This document shows, one piece after another, positions 8,146 through 16,678 of a stretch of 34,765 bases of DNA. The notes under the pieces are model-generated. The model was given only the letters and a program-made list of their open reading frames with translations. It did no database searches and was not told the DNA's origin. The stretch is taken from the NCBI GenBank assembly GCA_937910425.1, contig CALEOJ010000090.1, positions 1 to 34,765 on the forward strand, given 5' to 3'. Numbering within the stretch: position 1 is the first letter of the stretch; every line of letters begins with the position of its first letter. The stretch comes from an uncultured candidate division WPS-2 bacterium. GTDB taxonomy: Bacteria > Vulcanimicrobiota > Vulcanimicrobiia > Vulcanimicrobiales > Vulcanimicrobiaceae. The position numbers and the translations under genes are program-made.

Positions 8146-9346
8146 GAAGTCGCGGTCCTCCGGGAGTAAGCAGACCGACGTGCGCGAGGTGTTTGCGACG
8201 TTTCTCCGCCTAGGTTCGACGTCGTTCGGCGGTCCGATCGCCCACCTCGCATACTTCCGCCGGACCTTCGTCGAGGAACGGCGGTGGCTCGATGAACCCG
8301 CTTTTGCCCGGATCGTTGCATTCTGCTCGGTCCTGCCGGGACCCACCTCGAGCCAGGTCGGGATGCTGATCGGCTTCACGCGCGGCGGTCCGCTCGGCGC
8401 ATTCCTCGCCTGGCTCGGCTTCACGGCCCCGTCGGCGCTCGCCATGACGCTGATCGCAGCCGCGCTCGGGGGGGCCGAGCGCCACACCCCGCCGCCCTGG
8501 TTCGGCGGCTTGCTCGACGGGCTGTTCGCCGCCGCGGCGGCCGTGGTCGCGTTCGCGGTCATCGGCCTGGCCGGATCGCTCTGCACCGACCTGCCGACCA
8601 AGACGATCGCCGTCGCGACGATCCTGGTGACCCTGGCGCTGCGCCCGTTCCCGGGTTTCCAATGGGTCTCGATCGCGCTGGGCGCGCTCGCCGGCGCACT
8701 CTTCCTGCACGCCCCGGAGCTGCGCCACGATCCGCTTCCGATTCGGGTCCCGCGCGCGGTCTCGGTCGCGGCCGGCCTGCTGTTCGTCGCGCTCGTCGCC
8801 GTGACGGCGCTGCCGAAGGATGCGACGCTGGCGTTCGTCGCGACCCTGATCCGGGCCGGTACGCTGGTGTTCGGCGGCGGTCATGTGGTGCTGCCCCTGC
8901 TGCAGAGCATGATCCACGACGGGCTGATCGGCGCGCAGGACTTCTACGCCGGCTACGGCGCGGTGCAGGCGATGCCGGGGCCGCTCAACACGTTCGCGTC
9001 GTTCCTCGGCTACGCGAACCGCTCGCCGCTGCACGGGTACGCCGGCGCGGTGGTCGCGACGGTGCTGATCTTCCTGCCTTCGTTCGCGCTGATCTTCGCG
9101 GTCGCGCCGGTATGGAATCGCGTCGCCGGCGCGCCGCGCGCCGCGGGCGCAGTGCGCGGCGCGAACGCCAGCGTGGTCGGCTTGCTCGGCGCGGTGCTCT
9201 ACGATCCGGTCCTGCTCTCCCTCGGCGCGAGCTGGGCGCGGATCGGGATCGCCCTCGCGGCGTTCGTGGCGATCGCCGCATGGCGCGCCCCACCATGGAT
9301 CGTCGTCGTCGCCGCCGCGGCACTCGGCGCACTCCTCGGGGCATGA
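8144..9346 (+). CDS. chrA: Chromate transporter (CHR family, two-domain form)
   Basis: A 400-residue inner-membrane protein of the long CHR family, normally an exporter of chromate. It consists of two homologous halves of about 190 residues with around ten hydrophobic segments. The first half begins with the family motif FLRLGSTSFGGPIAHL and has the SVLPGPTSSQ motif. The second half repeats it as LIRAGTLVFGGGHVVLP and VQAMPGPLNTFASFLGY. The ATG at 8144 lies within the start codon region of divergent ilvE. An in-frame GTG at 8180, with GGGAG at 8162-8166, is a good alternative that starts just before the first conserved helix. It may transport another oxyanion; family members are not all chromate pumps. 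Confidence 0.92.
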   Translation: MKSRSSGSKQTDVREVFATFLRLGSTSFGGPIAHLAYFRRTFVEERRWLDEPAFARIVAFCSVLPGPTSSQVGMLIGFTRGGPLGAFLAWLGFTAPSALAMTLIAAALGGAERHTPPPWFGGLLDGLFAAAAAVVAFAVIGLAGSLCTDLPTKTIAVATILVTLALRPFPGFQWVSIALGALAGALFLHAPELRHDPLPIRVPRAVSVAAGLLFVALVAVTALPKDATLAFVATLIRAGTLVFGGGHVVLPLLQSMIHDGLIGAQDFYAGYGAVQAMPGPLNTFASFLGYANRSPLHGYAGAVVATVLIFLPSFALIFAVAPVWNRVAGAPRAAGAVRGANASVVGLLGAVLYDPVLLSLGASWARIGIALAAFVAIAAWRAPPWIVVVAAAALGALLGA

Positions 9347-9420
9347 CAAACGGTGGGAGCCGTGTCACGCACCGCATCGGAAGGTCCGCGCGCTCAACCT
9401 GACGCACCGCAAGGCTTGAC
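9347..9420 (+). other. Gap before glyQ with a 10-base direct repeat
   Basis: This 74-base gap holds ACGCACCGCA twice (9367-9376 and 9402-9411), and no hairpin or T-box-like leader. AAGG at 9411-9414 is the only candidate ribosome binding site for glyQ. TTGACG at 9416 overlaps the start codon and cannot be the promoter of glyQ. Confidence 0.4.
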
Positions 9421-10317
9421 GTGACAGCCCCGATTGCTCGCCGCGGCGCGCTCGATTTTCAGTCGCTCATCATGACGCTTCAGCAGTACTGGGCGGAACA
9501 GGGCTGCGTCGTGCTTCAACCGTACGACAGTCACGTCGGGGCCGGTACGTTTCACCCGGCGACGACGCTGCGCAGCCTGGGCCCCGAGCCGTGGCGGGCG
9601 GCGTACGTGCAGCCGTGCCGGCGGCCGACCGACGGGCGCTACGGCGAGAACCCGAATCGGCTGCAGCACTACTACCAGTTCCAAGTCATCCTCAAGCCGT
9701 CGCCGCCCAACGCGCAGGAGCTCTACCTCGAGAGCCTGCGGCGGCTTGGGATCGATCCGCTCGCGCACGACATCCGCTTCGTCGAGGACGACTGGGAGAG
9801 CCCGACGCTCGGCGCCTGGGGGCTGGGCTGGGAAGTGTGGTGCGACGGGATGGAGGTCAGCCAGTACACGTACTTCCAGCAGGTGGGCGGGATCGAATGC
9901 GATCCGGTCTCGGTCGAGTACACGTACGGGCTCGAACGGCTGGCGATGTACGTGCAGGGCGTCGAGAACGTCTACGATCTCGCCTACAACGCGCCGGAGA
10001 GCAACCCGCACATCACCTACGGCGACGTCTTCCTCGAGAACGAGCGAGAGTTCTCCGCGTACAACTTCGAGTACGCGGACGTCGAGCTGCTGCTGCGGCA
10101 CTTCGCCGACGCCGAGACGGAGTGCACCGCGCTGCTGGCGCAGGCGCTTCCCCTCCCCGCGTACGATGCGTGCGTGACCGCGAGCCATCTCTTCAACATG
10201 CTGGACGCGCGCGGCGTGATCAGCGTGACGGAACGGCAAGCGTACATCGGCCGGGTGCGAACGCTCGCGAAAGCGTGCTGCGAGAGCTGGCTCGCGCGCG
10301 GCGCCGCGGCACACTGA
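9421..10317 (+). CDS. glyQ: Glycyl-tRNA synthetase alpha subunit
   Basis: A 298-residue catalytic subunit of the alpha2-beta2 glycyl-tRNA synthetase, which activates glycine and charges tRNA-Gly in the cytoplasm. The N-terminal region [17 protein letters not shown] and then [20 protein letters not shown] are hallmarks of GlyQ; the class II motif regions [19 protein letters not shown] and [12 protein letters not shown] follow. Length is normal for the family. GTG at 9421 gives the standard N-terminus. The stop and the glyS start share one base (TGATG). The heterotetrameric enzyme is found in most Gram-negative lineages and Firmicutes but generally not in Actinobacteria or Deinococcus-Thermus, which helps narrow the source. 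Confidence 0.97.
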   Translation: MTAPIARRGALDFQSLIMTLQQYWAEQGCVVLQPYDSHVGAGTFHPATTLRSLGPEPWRAAYVQPCRRPTDGRYGENPNRLQHYYQFQVILKPSPPNAQELYLESLRRLGIDPLAHDIRFVEDDWESPTLGAWGLGWEVWCDGMEVSQYTYFQQVGGIECDPVSVEYTYGLERLAMYVQGVENVYDLAYNAPESNPHITYGDVFLENEREFSAYNFEYADVELLLRHFADAETECTALLAQALPLPAYDACVTASHLFNMLDARGVISVTERQAYIGRVRTLAKACCESWLARGAAAH

Positions 10318-12413
10318 TGGCCGAGCTCCTGTTCGAACTGTTCTCCGAAGAGATCCCGGCGCGGATGCAGTCCGCCGCCGCCGAACAACTGCTCGCGACG
10401 GTCATCGCACGGCTCGGCGAAGAACGGCTCGACTTCGAGCGCGCCGAGTCGTACGTCACGCCGCGGCGCCTGACCCTCATCGTCGACGGCTTGCCGGCGC
10501 ACCAGCCCGACGTCGTCGAAGATCGCCGAGGGCCGCACGTCGGCGCGCCGCAGCGCGCGCTCGACGGGTTCATGAAGTCCGCCGGGCTGACCACGCTCGA
10601 GGGTGTCGAGGTGCGTACCGTCGGCGGCGCCGACTACTACTACCTCAGCCGGACGGTCACCGGACGCGCCAGCGCCGACGTCCTACGCGACGTGCTGACC
10701 GCAACGGTCGAGACGTTCGCGTGGCCGAAGTCGATGCGCTGGGGAAGCGGCGCGATGCGCTGGGTGCGTCCGCTGCAGAACGTCCTCTGCCTGTTCGACG
10801 GCGCCGTCGTCGACGTCACGCTGCGTTCGCACGGCCTGCGCGCAAACGCTCTGACCTGGGGTCACCGATTTCTCGCGCCGCAACCGATCGCCGTGAACTC
10901 GTTCGCTGACTATGCCGGCAAACTGCGCGACGCGTACGTCGTGCTCGATCCGCGCGAACGCCGCGAGATCATCCGCGCGGGCGCTCGGGCGCTGGCGAAC
11001 GGCGAAGGCCTCACGCTTGCGGACGATCCAGCGCTGCTCGAGGAGGTGTCGGGTCTGGTCGAGCTGCCGGTCGTCCTTGCCGGCTCGATCGACGAGCATT
11101 TCATGGATGTCCCGCGCGAAGTGCTGACCACGACGATGCGTGCGAACCAGAAGTATTTCGCGCTCGAGACCGCCGCCGGCGCGCTGGCGCCGCGCTTTCT
11201 GCTGGTCGCGAACATCGAGCCGAAAGACGGCGGCGCCGCGATTATCGCCGGCAACGAGCGCGTGCTGCGCGCGCGCCTGTTCGACGCGAAGTTCTTCTGG
11301 GACCAGGACCTCAAGACGCCGCTCGCGACGCGCGTCCCGAAGCTCGCCGAGCTCGTGTTCCACGCGAAGCTCGGATCGATCGGCGATAAGGTGGGCCGGT
11401 TACGGCCCTTCGCGCGCGAGCTCGGCGACGCGCTGCGCGACCCGCAAAGCGAACTGGTCGACCGCGCCGCGCTGCTCTGCAAGGCCGATCTCGTGACCGG
11501 GATGGTGCGCGAATTCCCGGAACTGCAGGGGAAGATGGGGCGCTACTACGCGCTCGCGGAAGGCGAGGATCCGCAGGTCGCCGACGCGATCGCGGAACAC
11601 TACGCGCCGCTCGGGCCGAACGACACCTGTCCGACCGCACCGGTGTCGATCGCGGTCGCGCTTGCCGACAAGATCGACACGCTGGTCGGCTTCTTCGCGA
11701 TCGACGAGAAGCCGACCGGATCGAAGGATCCGTTCGCGCTGCGGCGCGCTGCGCTCGGCGCGATCAGGGTGATCGTCGAGAACGGGCTGCGGCTGCGGCT
11801 GCGCGAGCAGTTCGTTTCGGCATACCGACACTATGCGCAGCAGCCGGCGTTCGCCAAGGCTGCGGCCGCCCCGCCGGACGACGTCGCGGCGGAGCTGCTC
11901 GAGTTCTTCGCCGACCGGATGAAGGCGCATCTGCGCGGAACCGGCTCGCGCCACGACTTGGTCTCCGCGGTCTTCGCGCAGGACGACGAAGACGATCTGG
12001 TGCGCGCGCTGGCGCGGGTCGCGGCGCTCGAAGCGTTTCTCGCGAGCCCGGACGGCGCGAACCTGCTCACCGCCTACAAGCGCGCGTCGAACATCGTTGG
12101 CCGCGAGGAGAAAAAGGACGGCGCGCGGTACGACGGCGCCGTCGACCCCGCGCTGTTCGCGCAACCCGAGGAGAAGGAGCTGTTCGCCGAGCTCGAGCGC
12201 ACGACCGCGGAGATTCGCGCGGCCACGGCGCGCGAAGACTTCGCCGGCGCTATGGCGGCACTGGCGCGGTTGCGGCCGTACGTCGACGTGTTCTTCGACG
12301 GGGTAACCGTGAACGCGGACGAGCCCGCGCTGCGTGCGAACCGTTTGAAGCTGCTGTCCGGGATCCGCTCGGCGCTCGGCGCGGTCGCAGACTTTTCGAA
12401 GATCGAGGGCTGA
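10317..12413 (+). CDS. glyS: Glycyl-tRNA synthetase beta subunit
   Basis: A 698-residue partner of GlyQ that recognises tRNA-Gly and is needed for aminoacylation. ATG at 10317 overlaps the glyQ stop by one base and gives the classical start [17 protein letters not shown]; the frame stays open upstream only as a shadow of glyQ. Recognisable are YVTPRRLTL near residue 45, the VPREVLTTTMRANQKYF block near residue 265, an HD-type region (EFPELQGKMGRYYA, then DKIDTLVGFF) around 400-460 and a C-terminal anticodon-binding DALR-like region ending VNADEPALRANRLKLL. Length is usual for the family. The next gene starts 4 bases after the stop. Confidence 0.96.
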   Translation: MAELLFELFSEEIPARMQSAAAEQLLATVIARLGEERLDFERAESYVTPRRLTLIVDGLPAHQPDVVEDRRGPHVGAPQRALDGFMKSAGLTTLEGVEVRTVGGADYYYLSRTVTGRASADVLRDVLTATVETFAWPKSMRWGSGAMRWVRPLQNVLCLFDGAVVDVTLRSHGLRANALTWGHRFLAPQPIAVNSFADYAGKLRDAYVVLDPRERREIIRAGARALANGEGLTLADDPALLEEVSGLVELPVVLAGSIDEHFMDVPREVLTTTMRANQKYFALETAAGALAPRFLLVANIEPKDGGAAIIAGNERVLRARLFDAKFFWDQDLKTPLATRVPKLAELVFHAKLGSIGDKVGRLRPFARELGDALRDPQSELVDRAALLCKADLVTGMVREFPELQGKMGRYYALAEGEDPQVADAIAEHYAPLGPNDTCPTAPVSIAVALADKIDTLVGFFAIDEKPTGSKDPFALRRAALGAIRVIVENGLRLRLREQFVSAYRHYAQQPAFAKAAAAPPDDVAAELLEFFADRMKAHLRGTGSRHDLVSAVFAQDDEDDLVRALARVAALEAFLASPDGANLLTAYKRASNIVGREEKKDGARYDGAVDPALFAQPEEKELFAELERTTAEIRAATAREDFAGAMAALARLRPYVDVFFDGVTVNADEPALRANRLKLLSGIRSALGAVADFSKIEG

Positions 12414-12417
12414 GGCG

Positions 12418-12750
12418 ATGAACTGGGCGTGGATCGAAGGATCGCGGAGCTTCGACCTCACCTGGGGTCTGGTGAGCGCCGCGGTGTGCCTCGCGCTCGC
12501 CGTGCCGATGCTCTGGTGGTGGCTTCCGGAACACCGCCGTTCGTTCTTCGGGCCACGCGTCGACCCGCGGTCCCGTCTGCAACTGGCCTACGGCCTGTTC
12601 TGCATGGCGATGGCCGGGACGAACCTCGGCTGCCGCGCGATCCCGCACGACGACCTGCGCTTCGTTCACCCGACGTTCTTTCTGATCACCGTCGCGCTGG
12701 TCGTCGCGTTTGCGCCGCGCATCCTGCGGCTTCAGTGGAGGCACTCGTGA
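12418..12750 (+). CDS. Small membrane protein, unknown
   Basis: A 110-residue protein I do not recognise. A hydrophobic helix lies at about residues 16-40 (GLVSAAVCLALAVPMLWWW) and a second near 86-102 (FFLITVALVVAFAP). The middle has a charged loop (PEHRRSFFGPRVDPRSR) and a weaker hydrophobic stretch with a Cys (LFCMAMAGTNLGC). It begins 4 bases after glyS and its stop overlaps the next GTG by 4 bases. It is thus translationally placed between housekeeping and the YncE/phosphoesterase gene. Coding is supported by the tight packing and by hydrophobic segments typical of a real protein. Confidence 0.7.
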   Translation: MNWAWIEGSRSFDLTWGLVSAAVCLALAVPMLWWWLPEHRRSFFGPRVDPRSRLQLAYGLFCMAMAGTNLGCRAIPHDDLRFVHPTFFLITVALVVAFAPRILRLQWRHS

Positions 12751-15053
12751 AACGCACCGGCCTTGTCATCGCCGCCGTCCTCGTGCTCGGCGGCGTTGCG
12801 CTCGCCGCGACCGGCGTGACGACGCTGCCGACCGGATGGAAGATTCGCGGCAGCGACGGGCCGGTCGCGACGGTCGGCACGTTGCCGACCGGGCTCGTGC
12901 TCTCCCGCGACGGCTCGCGTTTGTTCGTGCTCGAGACCGGCCACCGCAAGCCGGCGCTGCGCGTGCTCGATGCCGCGACCCTCAAAGAGATTCGCAGCGT
13001 TCCGCTGAGCGGCGCGTTCGGCACGCCGTTGCGTGACGCGGACGGCGACGGCGTCTGGGTCGCGGCGCCCGGCACGTTCCAGGAAACGATCGCGCACATC
13101 GACACCGCGACCGGCGTGGTCGACAAGACGGTCTCGCTGCCGGTGCCCTTCTATCCCGTCGCGCTCGCCCAGCAGCCCAACGGCGCGATCGCGGTCGCCG
13201 GCGATATCGCCAACCGCGTCGCGCTGGTCGATCCCAAGACCGCGCGCGTGATCGCCACGCACGACGTCGGACGCCATCCCGCCGCGGTGCTCTACCCGCG
13301 CAGCGGCGGCAAACTCTACGTCGCCGAACGCGGATGGGACTTCGTCACCGGCCTGGGCGCGCACAACACGCGCATCAACGTCGGCCGCCATCCCGTCGCG
13401 CTCGCCAGCGACGGGTCGCTGTTGTACGTCGCGAACAGCGACGACGACGACATCGCGGTAGTCGATCTCGCGACGGAGCGCGTGATCCAGCACGCGCGGA
13501 TCCCCTTCGCGCGCGCCGACGCGGTCGGGACCTCACCCAACGCGCTGGCGCTCGACGGTACCCGCCTCTACGTCACGTGCGGCGCGGCCAACGCCGTCGC
13601 GGTGTTCCGCACGAGCGCGCACGGGCTGACGCCGCTCGGTGCGATCCCCGCCGGCTGGTATCCGACCGCGCTCGCGATCGACCGCGCGCACGGCGTCCTC
13701 TACGTCGCGAACGGCAAGGGCGAGTCCGGGCACCCCAATCCGAAATTCAACCCGAACGCGCGCTCGGAGAGCGACTACGTCGCCGATAACCTGGTCGGCT
13801 CCGTGCGCCGCGTCGCGATTCCGGACGACGGTGCGCTCGCGCGCGGCCTCGCCGACGTCCGGGAGCTCGCGCAGCGCGAGGCCGTCCCAGCCAGTCCGGT
13901 CGTGCGGCGGAACGGCCCGATCAAGCACGCCATCTACGTCATCAAGGAGAACCGCACGTACGACCAGGTGCTGGGCGACGTGAGCGGCGCCGATGGCGAC
14001 CCGTCGCTCGTGATGTTCGGCGAAAACGTCACGCCGAACCAGCACGCGATCGTCAAGCAGTTCGGCGTGTTCGACCGTTTCTTCGAAGACGCGCACGTGA
14101 GCGCCGACGGACACAACTGGTCGACCGCGGCGTTCGCGAACGACTACCTGGAGCGGATGTGGCCGCAGAACTACGCGAACCGCCGGTCGTTCTACGATTT
14201 CGAGGACGGCGCCGAAGCAGCGATCCCGCACGCCGGGTACCTGTGGGACGACGCCGCGCACCACGGCGTCAGCCTGCGGAACTACGGCGAGTTCGTCACC
14301 GCCTCGCCGAGCGGCCCGACGCCCGTCTCGTCGATGAACGCCGTCCTGAACGCGAATACCGACCGCGGTTTCGCCACGTTCGACATGAGCGTCGAGGACG
14401 TGACACGGTTCAACGAATGGAAGCGCGAGTTCGACGCGTTCGAAGCCTCGCATACGCTGCCGCAGCTCGAGATCGTGCGCTTCCCCCGCGATCACACCTC
14501 CGGCACGCGCGCAGGTGCGGTGACGCCGCAGGGGATGGTCGCCGACAACGACCTCGCCGTCGGCAAGCTGGTCGAGGCCGTCTCGCATTCGCCCGACTGG
14601 AGCAGCACGGCGATCTTCGTGCTCGAGGACGACGCGCAGAACGGACCCGATCACGTCGACGAGCAGCGCTCCACGTTCTATTTGGCCTCGCCGTATGCGG
14701 CGGGCGGCCTGCGGCACGAAACGTACACGCAAGCCTCCGTGCTCCGCACCATCGAGATCCTGCTCGGACTCCCTCCGATGTCGGCGTACGACGCCGGTGC
14801 GCTGCCGCTCAGCGCGGCCTTCACCGCGACGCCGAACCTTGCACCGTTCGATGCGCTTCCCGCTCGCATCGACGTGAAAGCGAAGAACGGGGCGACCGCG
14901 TACCGCGCCGCGGACAGCGCGCGCTTCGATCTCGCCGAAGCGGACCGCGTCGATGCTGCGGTGATGAACGACGTCTTGTGGCATGCGGTCAAGGGCGCGC
15001 GCGCGACCCCGCCGCCGTACGGGCTCTTTCCGCACCACCGCGACGATCGATAG
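12747..15053 (+). CDS. YncE-type beta-propeller / phosphoesterase fusion, exported
   Basis: A 768-residue two-domain protein. An N-terminal hydrophobic segment (LVIAAVLVLGGVALAAT) acts as signal or anchor. Residues about 30-370 are a seven-bladed YVTN/YncE propeller with recurring LYVANS-, LYVAERG- and LYVANGKG-type blades. Residues about 390-700 belong to the alkaline-phosphatase superfamily, phospholipase C/phosphoesterase branch: IYVIKENRTYDQ (Asn402) near its start, SADGHNWST, and the metal-binding FVLEDDAQNGPDHVDEQRS. This architecture is a known but biochemically poorly defined family. GTG at 12747 is chosen for the 4-base overlap with the upstream gene and because the signal peptide follows at once. 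Substrate unknown; a phosphate-ester hydrolase in the periplasm is the likeliest role. Confidence 0.88.
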   Translation: MKRTGLVIAAVLVLGGVALAATGVTTLPTGWKIRGSDGPVATVGTLPTGLVLSRDGSRLFVLETGHRKPALRVLDAATLKEIRSVPLSGAFGTPLRDADGDGVWVAAPGTFQETIAHIDTATGVVDKTVSLPVPFYPVALAQQPNGAIAVAGDIANRVALVDPKTARVIATHDVGRHPAAVLYPRSGGKLYVAERGWDFVTGLGAHNTRINVGRHPVALASDGSLLYVANSDDDDIAVVDLATERVIQHARIPFARADAVGTSPNALALDGTRLYVTCGAANAVAVFRTSAHGLTPLGAIPAGWYPTALAIDRAHGVLYVANGKGESGHPNPKFNPNARSESDYVADNLVGSVRRVAIPDDGALARGLADVRELAQREAVPASPVVRRNGPIKHAIYVIKENRTYDQVLGDVSGADGDPSLVMFGENVTPNQHAIVKQFGVFDRFFEDAHVSADGHNWSTAAFANDYLERMWPQNYANRRSFYDFEDGAEAAIPHAGYLWDDAAHHGVSLRNYGEFVTASPSGPTPVSSMNAVLNANTDRGFATFDMSVEDVTRFNEWKREFDAFEASHTLPQLEIVRFPRDHTSGTRAGAVTPQGMVADNDLAVGKLVEAVSHSPDWSSTAIFVLEDDAQNGPDHVDEQRSTFYLASPYAAGGLRHETYTQASVLRTIEILLGLPPMSAYDAGALPLSAAFTATPNLAPFDALPARIDVKAKNGATAYRAADSARFDLAEADRVDAAVMNDVLWHAVKGARATPPPYGLFPHHRDDR

Positions 15054-15110
15054 CCCTCGTCTTGCCTCCCTTGGCGACGCCGTGGTATGGTCGCCCAGGG
15101 GGTAACGACG

Positions 15111-16619
15111 ATGCAGAATTCTCGCTCGGGCCGCGCCGCGCTCTTGTTGGCGGCGGGTTTTGCGGCGCTCGCGGCCGGCGGCGTGCTGGCGCAGGCGCCC
15201 GCGCCGAAGTCCACCTGGCACATCGGCACCACGTACTGCTCGAAGATGGCCGTCGCCGCGACGATGCCGACCGATTTCGTCCCGGGCGGCTCCGTCGATT
15301 TTCAGCTCGACGCCGACTGCTACGCCTGGATGGAATTCTTCTATCTCAACTGGCGTGCGGCGGCGGGGCAGATCGGCGTCCCCGATCCGAGCGCGAGCCC
15401 GGCGCAGTTCGGCGCCCCGGCCACGAGCCGGGCCGGCATCTACCCAACGGTCTGGGAGAGCTACCATTCCGCGGACGGACTGTTCGCGTCGACCGCACTG
15501 CGCCTTCGCGGCGCGCCGCCGTCGCGTCCCGGCGTCAAGGTCCTCGCCGCGACATCGGAGTTTCTGGGTGCCGACGTGCACTTTCGCGGCATCCAGGAGG
15601 CGTCCGGCGGATGGCTCACCGACCGCCGCGGCAACCTGACCTACTATGAAGTCCACGTCGACAACGACGAGTACGGATACATCGTCGGCAACGGGTTGAC
15701 GCACGCGCGCAATCAGGTGGCGTGCGCGAACGGGCCGGCCGGATTCTCGCTCCCCCACGGCGCCGGAACGACGACTGCGGTCGACTACGCGTGCAGCGGA
15801 AAGCCTGCGCGCTACGGCATGAACTTCGGCGCGATCGAGATCAAAGCAGCGTGGATCGAGCTCCCCGACCCCGCGACGTGGCCGAACTACAAGATCTCGC
15901 TCGCCGACATCTACGCGCCGCGCAAGCCGGTGCGGCACAACGTCGTTGTCGGCCTCGTCGGACTGCACGTCATCCACAAGACGCCGAGCGCGCAGCAGAT
16001 GGTCTGGGCGACCTTCGAGCACGTCGACAACGACCCGGTCGCGGTGCCGAGCGGCTCGCCCACTCCGACGCCCCCGCCGCGCGGCTGGACGTTCTATCGC
16101 AACGACTGCAACCCGGCGACGGACCACTACCAGTGCGTCCCCAACACATCGCCGCGTCCGTGTCCGACCGTCGGCCCGTGTCAGGATCCCTACAACGCGC
16201 CGATCCAGGTCGTGCGCACGACGCCGATCGACCCGTTCTCCGAGGAGATCAACACGAGCGCGTATCGGCTCATGACCAACGCGAACGACGCGCGGTCGGT
16301 GTTCAAGCACTATCGCTTGGTGCAGGTACTGTGGCCGGGGACACCGGTCGCGGTCCCATCGCCGCGCGCGACGGTGCCGCTCTCCGACGCCGGCACGATC
16401 CCGACCGGTCCGGTCGCGAACACGACGCTGGAAACCTACGTGCAAGGATCCCGCTGTTTCGACTGCCACAAGTATGCGACCGTCGCGACGCCCTCACCGC
16501 TGCTCGGTAGCTCTCGGCGGCGCGTGATCGAGATCCCGGCGCCGGGGCAGCGCACCGCAAAGCGCGGCTCGTCGACCCTCGCATCGGATTACTCGTTCAT
16601 CTTCGGCGACGCACACTGA
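15111..16619 (+). CDS. Exported protein with a single C-terminal CxxCH haem-binding site
   Basis: A 502-residue protein. ATG at 15111 is preferred over the in-frame ATG at 15087 because AGGGGG lies 8 bases upstream and a clean signal peptide follows, cleaving after LAQA. The first 400 residues match no family I can name and contain many Trp, Tyr and scattered Cys (for example YQCVPNTSPRPCPTVGPCQ). Residues 449-453 read CFDCH, a covalent haem c motif, so it is probably a periplasmic or surface c-type cytochrome with a large extra domain. The axial Met or His cannot be assigned. It sits 59 bases upstream of cydA and 57 bases after the phosphoesterase gene, both on the same strand. Confidence 0.78.
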   Translation: MQNSRSGRAALLLAAGFAALAAGGVLAQAPAPKSTWHIGTTYCSKMAVAATMPTDFVPGGSVDFQLDADCYAWMEFFYLNWRAAAGQIGVPDPSASPAQFGAPATSRAGIYPTVWESYHSADGLFASTALRLRGAPPSRPGVKVLAATSEFLGADVHFRGIQEASGGWLTDRRGNLTYYEVHVDNDEYGYIVGNGLTHARNQVACANGPAGFSLPHGAGTTTAVDYACSGKPARYGMNFGAIEIKAAWIELPDPATWPNYKISLADIYAPRKPVRHNVVVGLVGLHVIHKTPSAQQMVWATFEHVDNDPVAVPSGSPTPTPPPRGWTFYRNDCNPATDHYQCVPNTSPRPCPTVGPCQDPYNAPIQVVRTTPIDPFSEEINTSAYRLMTNANDARSVFKHYRLVQVLWPGTPVAVPSPRATVPLSDAGTIPTGPVANTTLETYVQGSRCFDCHKYATVATPSPLLGSSRRRVIEIPAPGQRTAKRGSSTLASDYSFIFGDAH

Positions 16620-16678
16620 CCACCGCCTACCCCGAAACATCGTAGGGGCGTCCCGCCGCGGGCGGGTACACTGCGATC
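16620..16678 (+). promoter_or_regulatory. Gap before cydA with GC hairpin and possible -10 box
   Basis: CCCGCC (16652-16657) and GGCGGG (16661-16666) can form a 6-bp hairpin with a 3-base loop. There is no T run, so it is not a standard terminator. TACACT at 16667-16672 resembles a -10 box only 6 bases from the ATG. CGTAGGGGCGTCCC (16641-16654) recurs before the gene at 32597. No clear Shine-Dalgarno sequence is seen. Confidence 0.3.

Noticed and set aside
9347-9420. T-box or glycine riboswitch before glyQ
   Set aside because: The gap is only 74 bases, with no T-box sequence, antiterminator or glycine aptamer pattern.
9416-9421. TTGACG as a -35 box for glyQ
   Set aside because: It overlaps the glyQ start codon, so it could not initiate a transcript that includes the start.
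13533-16469. A 978-codon open frame on the minus strand, and similar long frames at 2935-5124 (+), 23514-26027 (+), 26009-27916 (+) and 28131-30887 (+)
   Set aside because: They lie antisense to recognised genes and encode Arg/Asp/Val-rich sequence without motifs; in GC-rich DNA such mirror frames are expected.
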